Below the pieces are notes generated by a model, which was not told the origin of the DNA, did not search any database, and was given only the letters and a program-made list of their open reading frames with translations. Below are positions 13,901 through 23,364 of a stretch of DNA of 64,000 nt, piece after piece. Source of the stretch: Ulva prolifera (Eukaryota; Chlorophyta; Ulvophyceae; Ulvales; Ulvaceae); contig CM041197.1 of NCBI GenBank assembly GCA_023078555.1, positions 6,097,810 through 6,161,809 on the forward strand. Direction: 5' to 3'. Positions within the stretch are counted from its first letter, which is position 1, and every line of letters starts with the position of its first letter. Position numbers and translations under genes: made by a program.

Positions 13901-16620
13901 GGAAAATTTTCATTGACCTCGTGCCCGCGTTCATTCCTACTAGTGTGTAGACCACGTTCTGCGAAAACTGTGTACTTTCGAAGCAGGCAGGCCTGGGAGT
14001 ACCTTTACATCGACGCGCTCATTTCTACATGTTGTATACATACATATAATGTTAATGTGTGTCAGATATACTGATTTACATTGAGCCCATGCCTGCTTGC
14101 ATTCTAGCTGTTGTGTAGTCCACGTTCTTCAAAAACTGTGTACTTTCGGAGAAGACATGCATGGGAGGTCCTTTACACGCCGCGCTCATTTCTTCATGTT
14201 GTATACATACATATCATGCCAATGTGTGTCAGACGGAAAATTTTCATTGTCCTCGTGCCCGCGTGCATTCCTACTAGTGTGTAGACCACGATCTTCAAAA
14301 ACTGTGTACTTTCGAAGCTGGCAGGCATGGGAGTACGTTTACATTGGCGCGCTCACTTCTACATGTTGTATACATACATATCATGCCAATGTTTGTCAGA
14401 TATACTGATTTACATTGAGCCCATGCCTGCTTGCATTCTAGCTGTTGTGTAGTCCACATTCTTCAAAAACTGTGTACTTTCGGAGAAGACATGCATGGGA
14501 GGGCCTTTACACACCGCGCTCATTTCTTCATGTTGTATACATACATATCATGCCAATGTGTGTCAGATGGAAAATTTTCATTGACCTCGTGCCCGCGTGC
14601 ATTCCTACTAGTGTGTAGACCACGTTCTGCGAAAACTGTGTACTTTCGAAGCAGGCAGGCCTGGGAGTACCTTTACATCGACGCGCTCATTTCTACATGT
14701 TGTATACATACATATAATGTTAATGTGTGTCAGATATACTGATTTACATTGAGCCCATGCCTGCTTGCATTCTAGCTGTTGTGTAGTCCACGTTCTTCAA
14801 AAACTGTGTACTTTCGGAGAAGACATGCATGGGAGGTCCTTTACACGCCGCGCTCATTTCTTCATGTTGTATACATACATATCATGCCAATGTGTGTCAG
14901 ACGGAAAATTTTCATTGTCCTCGTGCCCGCGTGCATTCCTACTAGTGTGTAGACCACGTTCTGCGAAAACTGTGTACTTTCGAAGCAGGCAGGCCTGGGA
15001 GTACCTTTACATCGACGCGCTCATTTCTACATGTTGTATACATACATATAATGTTAATGTGTGTCAGATATACTGATTTACATTGAGCCCATGCCTGCTT
15101 GCATTCTAGCTGTTGTGTAGTCCACGTTCTTCAAAAACTGTGTACTTTCGGAGAAGACATGCATGGGAGGTCCTTTACACGCCGCGCTCATTTCTTCATG
15201 TTGTATACATACATATCATGCCAATGTGTGTCAGATGGAAAATTTTCATTGTCCTCGTGCCCGCGTGCATTCCTACTAGTGTGTAGACCACGTTCTTCGA
15301 AAACTGTGTACTTTCGAAGCAGGCAGGCCTGGGAGTACCTTTACATCGACGCGCTCATTTCTACATGTTGTATACATACATATAATGTTAATGTGTGTCG
15401 GATATACTGATTTACATTGAGCCTATGCCCGCGTGCATAACAACTGGTGTGTAGATCACGATCTTCAAAAAATGTGTACTTTCGAAGCAGGCATGCATGG
15501 GAGTACGTTTACATTGGCACGCTCACTTCTTCATGTTGTATACATACATATCATGCCAATGGGTGTCAGATGGAAAATTTTTATTGACCTCGTGCCCGCG
15601 TGCATTCCTACTAGTGTGTAGACCACGTTCTGCGAAAACTGTGTACTTTCGAAGCAGGCAAGCCTGGGAGTACCTTTACATCGACGCGCTCATTTCTACA
15701 TGTTGTATACATACATATAATGTTAATGTGTGTCGGATATACTGATTTACATTGAGCCCATGCCTGCTTGCATTCTAGCTGTTGTGTAGTCCACGTTCTT
15801 CAAAAACTGTGTACTTTCGGAGAAGACATGCATGGGAGGGCCTTTACACACCGCGCTCATTTCTTCATGTTGTATACATACATATCATGTTAATGTGTGT
15901 CAGATGGATAATTTTCATTGACCGCGTGCCAGCGTGCATTCCTACTAGTGTGTAGACCACGATCTTCAAAAACTGTGTACTTTCGAACCTGGCAGGCATG
16001 GGAGTACGTTTACATTGGCGCACTCATTTCTTCATGTTGTATACATAAATATCCTGTTGATGTGTGTCAGATATACTGATTTACATTGAGCCCATGCCTG
16101 CTTGCATTCTAGCTGTTGTGTAGTCCACGTTCTTTAAAAACTGTGTACTTTCGGAGAAGACATGCATGGGAGGGCCTTTACACACCGCGCTCATTTCTTC
16201 ATGTTGTATACATACATATCATGCCAATGTGTGTCCGATGGAAAATTTTCATTGACCTCGTGCCCGCGTGCATTCCTACTAGTGTGTAGACCACGATCTT
16301 CAAAAACTGTGTACTTTCGAAGCTGGCAGGCATGGGAGTACGTTTACATTGGCGCACTCATTTCTACATGTTGTATACATAAATATCCTGTTAATGTGTG
16401 TAAGATATACTGATTTACATTGAGCCCATGCCTGCTTGCATTCTAGCTGTTGTGTAGTCCACGTTCTTCAAAAACTGTGTACTTTCGGAGAAGACATGCA
16501 TGGGAGGGCCTTTACACACCGCGCTCATTTCTTCATGTTGTATACATAAAAATCCTGTTAATGTGTGTCCGATATACTGATTAACATTGAGCCCATGCCC
16601 GCGTGCATAATAAATGGTGT

Positions 16621-16623
16621 GTA
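16621..16623. other. Target-site duplication GTA, left of CACTA element
   Basis: The satellite reads AATGGTGTGTA up to 16623 and breaks into CACTACAAG. The satellite resumes at 29504 with GTAGACCACAATC. An unbroken c-type monomer reads AATGGTGTGTAGACCACAATC, so GTA is present once in the empty site and twice around the insertion. A 3-bp duplication is the hallmark of CACTA transposition. Confidence 0.95.
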
Positions 16624-16648
16624 CACTACAAGAAACCTGACCGGCCCA
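16624..16648 (+). repeat. CACTA terminal inverted repeat, left
   Basis: Begins CACTACAAGAAACCTGAC, then C, then GGCCCA. It pairs with 29,479-29,503 with a single C/T difference at position 19. The repeats diverge immediately inside. Confidence 0.95.
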
Positions 16649-18101
16649 AGGAAGGACAAGGTGCCCCTTATGACTTGGGGGCTCGTTGGCAGAGGGCTGT
16701 AGTGCCCCATGCTAGTTCAGGGGCGGTTTCAGGAATCGGCAGCTGGGGGGGGTTCCGGCTCCAGGGTCACTTTGAAAGTCAGGGGCACATATGGGCCCCA
16801 CGATGAGGGGGTGTTTGCTTGGGCATTCACCAAGCTGCTCCATAAGGGGCCGTATTTGTGCCACCATGCCATGGCACATTGGTGAAACGGTGCGATGCCC
16901 TGCTATGGACAATCGGGTCGCATTGAATATTACTATCTTGACAGATAAGGCACATAATCGATTGAATGTGCGAACTGTGCACCGTGGGTGCTGATGACTG
17001 TTTCTGGCGGTTTGGTACATCGACGCACGGACATTGAGCAGGTGTCCCGTGGGTGGTGTGATGGGTCGGCTGTACAGATTCATGAATGCGTAAATCCTGG
17101 TCATGCTTCGCTTGATGTCGGCTTTCGTGGCGATCCTTGCGGCCGCCCGGAGGGAGCCAGCAGCGTTTGTAGCCGATGCATGCAGCTAACGCGGATGCGG
17201 CTTTGGGCTCGACATGATTATCGACTCGCGCAGGCCTGCACTGTGATCACGTTCCCACCGGTGCGTGTGCTCAGTCAGGTGATCCAACGGATGGCTTATG
17301 TGCCCCTAGTCTTCTTCATGCGCGGAGAACGGACTTGATTAGTCGGCGTGGATTTCGCGATGCTGCGAGTGAATCAATTAGTGACCAGCGTGCTTCCCCA
17401 GTGGCTGCCAGACGCCAATATCCGAAGCAATGTAGTACGTTCCGGTAGGCTACATGCTCATGCTTCATCTGCCTTGGCTTGTGTGTTGCGCCACAGTTGC
17501 TTGTGACTGGTGTTCCATGATGGCGCCTGTAGCAAAACGCCATTTGAGGTGTAAACAATGAAAACGATTCTTACACTGACATGCAGGTGATGATGCTCCA
17601 CTGACGTATTCCTTCGGTGTATCGTGATCAGTGTTGCAGCGGCAGTTTGCTGCTACACTCCACCTAGCCCAAGACATCATGATTATGGCAGCAGTAGAAG
17701 CTACTTGATCACAAGCTACTGAAGGTGTAGTTTACGGTGCAGTGGATAGCCCATTAACGATGAGGTAGGCTGCTGGCAAGTATTATCTGTGAGTATCCAC
17801 GCTGAATTCTTGATGTGTGGAGATGCTATGTCTAGCTAGGGCATGGAACTCGTGTCGTGTCCAAGTGATACAGCAAAATGCTTTGAACACCATGTGCTGG
17901 CTGCTCATGTAGGTGCTGCATTCCTGTTGGTTGTAGGTGCTCTGTGCGATAAGCATGGACCTCTATAGAAATCACGTGTTGCTGTCTCGACTCATAAACT
18001 TCGTCCAGCTCGGGTAAGCCGCATTATCAGCACAAGTACCTATGGTGTTACATGGTCGTAACTTTTCAACCGAAGGTTGACAGCTTCAAAGTGGGAATGA
18101 A
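16649..18101 (+). other. 5' internal region of CACTA copy 1, no recognised gene
   Basis: Single-copy within this window. The first ~350 bp are rich in short G and C runs (GGGGCACAT, GGGGCCGTA, GGGCCCCAC) such as subterminal transposase-binding regions often have; a GGGGCACAT motif also lies in the other subterminal region (complement, near 29,401-29,410). The remainder has scattered short open frames only. The equivalent part of the second copy lies outside the window, so conservation cannot be used. Confidence 0.6.
16994..17338 (+). CDS. Hypothetical open frame, possible exon of the CACTA element
   Basis: A 114-codon open frame from an ATG at 16994 to a TGA at 17336-17338, in the 5' part of the transposon. 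It has several Cys residues but no motif I recognise. The start is the first ATG of the open stretch; the frame may extend upstream if this is an internal exon. A second open stretch in another frame follows at once (to about 17,448), which could be the next exon. No homologous copy is in the window, so this may be chance. No function is proposed. Confidence 0.2.
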   Translation: MTVSGGLVHRRTDIEQVSRGWCDGSAVQIHECVNPGHASLDVGFRGDPCGRPEGASSVCSRCMQLTRMRLWARHDYRLAQACTVITFPPVRVLSQVIQRMAYVPLVFFMRGERT

Positions 18102-21100
18102 AAACTGCACAGTTCACTGCACATGTGAGTTGCCGAATGGATTTGCAGCTCAGGTGTGCCAGTGGCTGCCTCAGCTCCTTCACAAAAAATTCAGCATGCT
18201 CACAGAAGCGGGAAACCAGCATGCACGTGCGACGCATGCAGCCAGCACCAAACCCAACCTTGAGTTGCTGGAGTTCAAACTGCACAGTTCACTGCACATG
18301 TGAGTTGCCGAATGGATTTGCAGCTCAGGTGTGTCAGTGGCTGCCTCAGCTCCTTCACAAAAAAATCAGCATGTTCACAGAAGCGGGAAACCAGCATGCA
18401 CGTGCGACGTATGCAGCCAGCACCAAACCCAGCCTTGGGCTGCTGGAGCTCAAACTGCACAGTTCACTGCACATGTGAGTTGCCGAATGGATTTGCAGCT
18501 CAGGTGTGCCAGTTGCTGCCTCAGCTCCTTCACAAAAAATTCAGCATGCTCACAGAAGCGGGAAACCAGCATGCACGTGCGACGTATGCAGCCAGCACCC
18601 AACCCAGCCTTGGGCTGCTGGAGCTCAAACTGCACAGTTCACTGCACATGTGAGTTGCCGAATGGATTTGCAGCTTAGGTGTGCCAGTGGCTGCCTCAGC
18701 TCCTTCACAAAAAATTCAGCATGCTCACAGAAGCGGGAAACCAGCATGCACGTGCGACGTATGCAGCCAGCACCCAACCCAGCCTTGGGCTGCTGGAGCT
18801 CAAACTGCACAGTTCACTGCACATGTGAGTTGATGAATGAATATGCAGCTCAGGCGCGCCAGTGGCAGCCTCAGCTCCTTCACAAAAAAGTCAGCATGCT
18901 CACAGAAGCGGGAAACCAGCATGCACGTGCGACGTATGCAGCCAGCACCAAACCCAGCCTTGGGCTGCTGGAGCTCAAACTGCACAGTTCACTGCACATG
19001 TGAGTTGCCGAATGGATTTGCAGCTCAGGTGTGCCAGTGGCAGCCTCAGCTCCTTCACAAAAAAATCAGCATGCTCACAGAGCGGGAAACCAGCATGCAC
19101 GTGCGACGTGTGCAGCCAGCACCCAACCCAGCCTTGGGCTGCTGGAGCTCAAACTGCACAGTTCACTGCACATGTGAGTTGCCGAATGGATTTGCAGCTC
19201 AGGTGTGCCAGTGGCAGCCTCAGCTCCTTCACAAAAAAGTCAGCATGCTCACAGAAGCGGGAAACCAGCATGCACGTGCGACGTATGCAGCCAGCACCAA
19301 ACCCAGCCTTGGGCTGCTGGAGCTCAAACTGCACATTTCACTGCACATGTGAGTTGCCGAATGGATTTGCAGCTCAGGTGTGCCAGTGGCAGCCTCAGCT
19401 CCTTCACAAAAAATTCAGCATGCTCACAGAGCGGGAAACAAGCATGCACGTGCGACGTATGCAGCCAGCACCCAACCCAGCCTTGGGCTGCTGGAGCTCA
19501 AACTGCACAGTTCACTGCACATGTGAGTTGCCGAATGGATTTGCAGCTCAGGTGTGCCAGTGGCAGCCTCAGCTCCTTCACAAAAAATTCAGCATGCTCA
19601 CAGAAGCGGGAAACCAGCATGCACGTGCGACGTATGCAGCCAGCACCAAACCCAACCTTGAGCTGCTGGAGTTCAAACTGCACAGTTCACTGCACATGTG
19701 AGTTGCCGAATGGATTTGCAGCTCAGGTGTGTCAGTGGCTGCCTCAGCTCCTTCACAAAAAAATCAGCATGTTCACAGAAGCGGGAAACCAGCATGCACG
19801 TGCGACGTATGCAGCCAGCACCAAACCCAGCCTTGGGCTGCTGGAGCTCAAACTGCACAGTTCACTGCACATGTGAGTTGCCGAATGGATTTGCAGCTCA
19901 GGTGTGCCAGTGGCAGCCTCAGCTCCTTCACAAAAAAGTCAGCATGCTCACAGAAGCGGGAAACCAGCATGCACGTGCGACGTATGCAGCCAGCACCAAA
20001 CCCAGCCTTGGGCTGCTGGAGCTCAAACTGCACATTTCACTGCACATGTGAGTTGCCGAATGGATTTGCAGCTCAGGTGTGCCAGTGGCAGCCTCAGCTC
20101 CTTCACAAAAAATTCAGCATGCTCACAGAGCGGGAAACCAGCATGCACGTGCGACGTATGCAGCCAGCACCCAACCCAGCCTTGGGCTGCTGGAGCTCAA
20201 ACTGCACAGTTCACTGCACATGTGAGTTGCCGAATGGATTTGCAGCTCAGGTGTGTCAGTGGCTGCCTCAGCTCCTTCACAAAAAAATCAGCATGTTCAC
20301 AGAAGCGGGAAACCAGCATGCACGTGCGACGTATGCAGCCAGCACCAAACCCAGCCTTGGGCTGCTGGAGCTCAAACTGCACAGTTCACTGCACATGTGA
20401 GTTGCCGAATGGATTTGCAGCTCAGGTGTGCCAGTGGCTGCCTCAGCTCCTTCACAAAAAGTTCAGCATGCTCACAGAAGCGGGAAACCAGCATGCACGT
20501 GCGACGTATGCAGCCAGCACCCAACCCAGCCTTGGGCTGCTGGAGCTCAAACTGCACAGTTCACTGCACATGTGAGTTGATGAATGAATATGCAGCTCAG
20601 GCGCGCCAGTGGCAGCCTCAGCTCCTTCACAAAAAAGTCAGCATGCTCACAGAAGCGGGAAACCAGCATGCACGTGCGACGTATGCAGCCAGCACCAAAC
20701 CCAGCCTTGGGCTGCTGGAGCTCAAACTGCACAGTTCACTGCACATGTGAGTTGCCGAATGGATTTGCAGCTCAGGTGTGCCAGTGGCAGCCTCAGCTCC
20801 TTCACAAAAAATTCAGCATGCTCACAGAGCGGGAAACCAGCATGCACGTGCGACGTATGCAGCCAGCACCCAACCCAGCCTTGGGCTGCTGGAGCTCAAA
20901 CTGCACAGTTCACTGCACATGTGAGTTGCCGAATGGATTTGCAGCTCAGGTGTGCAAGTGGCAGCCTCAGCTCCTTCACAAAAAATTCAGCATGCTCACA
21001 GAAGCGGGAAACCCGCATGCACGTGCGACGTATGCAGCCAGCACCCAACCCAGCCTTGGGCTGCTGGAGCTCAAACTGCACAGTTCACTGCACATGTGAG

Positions 21101-21521
21101 TTGCCGAATGGATTTGCAGCTCAGGTGTGCCAGTGGCAGCCTCAGCTCCTTCACAAAAAATCCAGCATGCTCACAGAAGCGGGAAACCAGCATGCACGTG
21201 CGACGTATGCAGCCAGCACCCAACCCAGCCTTGGGCTGCTGGAGCTCAAACTGCACAGTTCACTGCACATGTGAGTTGCCGAATGGATTTGCAGCTCAGG
21301 TGTGCCAGTGGCAGCCTCAGCTTCTTCAAAAAAAATCCAGCATGTACACAGAAGCGGGAAATCAGCATGCACGTGCGCCGCAAGCAGCCAGCACCAAACC
21401 CAACCTTGAGCTGCTGGAGTTCAAACTGCACAGTTCACTGCACATGTGAGTTGATGAATGAATATGCAGCTCAGGTTTGCCCGTGGCTGCCTCAGCTCCT
21501 TCTTAAAAAATCCAGCATGCT
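18102..21521 (+). repeat. ~175-bp tandem repeat array inside CACTA copy 1 (~19.5 units)
   Basis: Landmarks such as CACTGCACATGTGAGTTG and CTCCTTCACAAAAAA recur every 175 bp (18,113; 18,288; 18,463; 18,638 and on); a few units are 174 bp because one A is lost in CACAGAGCGGG. Unit variants include CCTTGGGCTGCTGGAGCTC versus CCTTGAGCTGCTGGAGTTC, and GATGAATGAATATG versus GCCGAATGGATTTG. The GATGAATGAATATG variant occurs at ~18,831, ~20,578 and ~21,450; the first two are about ten units apart and share neighbouring variants, showing a duplicated block. Because 175 is not a multiple of three, long open frames wander across units and do not specify a repeating protein. The same array is in the second copy, so it is part of the element. 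It is unrelated to the 167-bp flanking satellite. Confidence 0.95.
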
Positions 21522-21608
21522 TGTAACAGCTGCCATGCGTAACATGTACATTTGCACCCAGGGAATGGTGGGACGTGTGGTTTGTGGACATGAAAGTGAA
21601 CTCTGCGT

Positions 21609-21860
21609 ATGGCAGGTGGACAGTGGAGAGGAGTCCATGCCGGTAGAAAAGGCAAATCTGTACAGATCAGTGTCACGAGTCGCGACACGTTTGGATTTGA
21701 TGCAGTTTACATCCACGACTCTTTATTCTGAGCTAGAAAACTTTATCGAAGTATGATTTGGTGTGAAACACCGCGTCAAGCTGATTTAATTCCCACATAC
21801 ATTTCTGACTTGCTAGCTTTCGAGGTAAGCATCAGCAAGGCTGATGTCCCCAATGCTTGA
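21609..21860 (+). pseudogene. Exon-like frame of the CACTA element, interrupted in this copy
   Basis: In the right-hand copy the same region (61,097-61,348, minus) is an 83-codon open frame from a true ATG. Here the frame starts at the matching ATG (21609) but meets a TGA at 21729-21731. The change is local: TTCTGAGCTAG here against TTCTTCCCTAG there. The product in the intact copy is a mixed hydrophobic/charged segment ending ADLIPAYISDLLAFEV, with no family I recognise. It lies directly after the 175-bp array and just before the retroelement. A different frame (to 21,756) is open in both copies, so which frame is real is unsettled. Confidence 0.35.
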
Positions 21861-22144
21861 AAAACTAATATTCGTGGAGGCAACCTTACTCCCCGCTTCC
21901 CTCTTAATTTGAGACCTGACGAATGGGAAATGGCATCGATTTTGCCCCTCGGCGAATGGACAGAGAGTTGGGCTTTCACTATTTCAGATTTATATCATGC
22001 TCGGATGCACCTGGCGCCTGCAAACACAGCCACAATACATTATAATTACAGCCTCTTGACTTTTTCAGGTTAGCTGTGGCGAGACACAGGTCGTGTCATT
22101 GTCGAGTGCTAAAGGGCAGCAATCACAGACACATAAAAGGAGCA

Positions 22145-22148
22145 GCCA
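22145..22148. other. Target-site duplication GCCA, left of retroelement
   Basis: GGAGCAGCCA is followed by TGTCGTGG. The right side resumes GCCACCATACC at 26210. The second CACTA copy carries the unbroken site GGAGCAGCCACCATACC (complement, around 60,809), with GCCA once. Confidence 0.92.
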
Positions 22149-22370
22149 TGTCGTGGCCTAGCTATGTAACTGAGCCATGCTCGTTGCTAGCATTGCTCGA
22201 GCCAGCGCAGCTGCGCGCAAATGCACTCACGCTGCGTGCATCCGTCTGCACATGCATGCATGCGCGACTGTGCGCTCAGCCGTGCCATCAGCTCTGACGC
22301 ACGCTTGTCTCTGCTCTGCTTGATGTAGTTGCAGTGCTCATAAGCCTTCTCATCCTTGAGGAAGCTCGGC
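22149..22370 (+). repeat. 222-bp direct repeat, 5' copy (LTR start)
   Basis: Nearly identical to 25,553-25,774 (a C/T difference is visible in TATGTAACTGAG against TATGTAATTGAG). Homology ends sharply after GAAGCTCGGC. The repeat begins TG as an LTR should. Where the 5' LTR ends is unclear; CCTGTGACA at 23,272-23,280 resembles the CATGACA end of the 3' LTR and is one candidate. Confidence 0.85.
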
Positions 22371-23364
22371 TTTTTGGTGGCTGGAACTTGAAAGTGCGTA
22401 TGCGATCGCTGTTTGTGTGACCGGAGGTCGATTCCTTCTGAATTTTTGAGTAGTCTCTGAGCAGGTTTGGTGGAGCTACAAGAGAAAATTACAACATGCC
22501 AAGACCTTTCAAACAATCAGATGCTGCTCGTCCAGGTATGCGTTGCTGAGTAGCGAGCGAGAGTCGATCGAGCCGCTCACTCGACCTTCTTGTGCACGCA
22601 CCCGCGTCCGCTAGCATCGCCGCGCCGTGAACCGCTGCACGCACTGCATAGATCTGTCGATTTAGCAGCTGCACTGCGTGTTCACTTGTTCCTAGAGTCC
22701 TCGAGTGCAGTGTGTACGGCTGGTCCGGGCGCTCGACATGCTCTCTCATCGAGCCCCGTGAGCCTCACCTGCCTCGATTTGTCACGAATCATACAAACGC
22801 ATTGACACTGCAAACATCTGTGATTGTTGCAGCCTTTGTTGTGCATCATTGTGCTTGCCGCACTGCTCTGCATTGCCTGCACGCTCACTCGCACCGTAAC
22901 CCAGGTGTCATCGCGTAGGGGTCATCATTGCACCCTATTACCAGTGACTACAGCGTCACGTAGCACCCTGACATCAGCACTTGTGCACACAAGCATCAAC
23001 TGAGCTTGCATCACGACACGCACAAACTAACCTTGCATTGTGCCTCGCGTCGAGCTGTGCTCCGTGCCGCGTTGAGCTGTGCTCCGTGTTTCCATCGTAG
23101 CGTCTGTGCTAGCGAGCTCCAGCCACCGGCTGTTGAGCGTTTGTAGCTACACAGTTAACTCGCGGCCTCGCCGTAGCTACTGATTACCGCGTGCGTTGGC
23201 CCCTTGTGTCGCGCCCCGCGCTGACCTAGCCGCGTGCTGTGCAACGCGCGAGAACAGTCTATAAGGACCACCCTGTGACACCAACTAGTGGTGAAGGGTC
23301 AGGCGAGTCGGCCTGCTAGTCCTAAGTGTACCATCACTTACTCCGGACACGGCTATTAATTGTC
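22371..23364 (+). other. Retroelement 5' region: rest of 5' LTR and leader, no gene
   Basis: GC-rich, with no convincing open frame on the plus strand. It holds a TATAAGG at 23,260-23,266, about 100 bp before the gag ATG, and a candidate primer-binding stretch starting TGGTGAAGGG at 23,289, a few bases after the possible LTR end TGACA (23,276-23,280). Both assignments are guesses from position. The 3' LTR counterpart (25,775-26,209) is unrelated in sequence, so one of the LTRs has been rearranged. Confidence 0.4.

Larger units (their letters stand above)
1..16620 (+). repeat. Satellite array, left block (~167-bp monomers in 334/335-bp dimers)
   Basis: Tandem satellite, all monomers in one orientation. 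Landmarks recur every 334-335 bp, for example TTGCATTCTAGCTG at 1224, 1558, 1892, 2226 and 2561. Each dimer holds two related ~167-bp monomers sharing the core CAAAAACTGTGTACTTTCG and CATGTTGTATACATA. Three monomer types can be told apart just before the core: a (CATTCTAGCTGTTGTG), b (CATTCCTACTAGTGTG) and c (CATAACAACTGG or CATAATAAATGG). Most dimers are a-b; c monomers break the rhythm near 559, 3398, 5907, 12428, 15434 and 16600. Many ~103-codon open frames recur in it but they start at TTG or GTG and are a by-product of repetition. The block continues directly into 29,504-52,605 and was split by a transposon. Monomer size near nucleosome length suggests, but does not prove, a centromeric satellite. 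Confidence 0.97.

Noticed and set aside
1..16620. Dozens of ~103-codon open frames (HSSCCVVHVLQKLCTFGEDM...) and 62-115-codon variants in the satellite
   Set aside because: They begin at TTG or GTG, repeat with the satellite period, shift when a monomer gains or loses a base, and show no coding-type substitution pattern. They are by-products of a tandem repeat.
18102..21521. Open frames of up to 279 codons across the 175-bp array on the plus strand and 61-codon frames on the minus strand
   Set aside because: The unit is not a multiple of three, so the frame changes at each unit; the long frames depend on 1-bp losses in some units. No consistent protein repeat results.
22420..22450. tRNA T-arm-like string GGAGGTCGATTCC
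   Set aside because: No acceptor, D or anticodon arms nearby; too short to call a tRNA or a primer-binding site.
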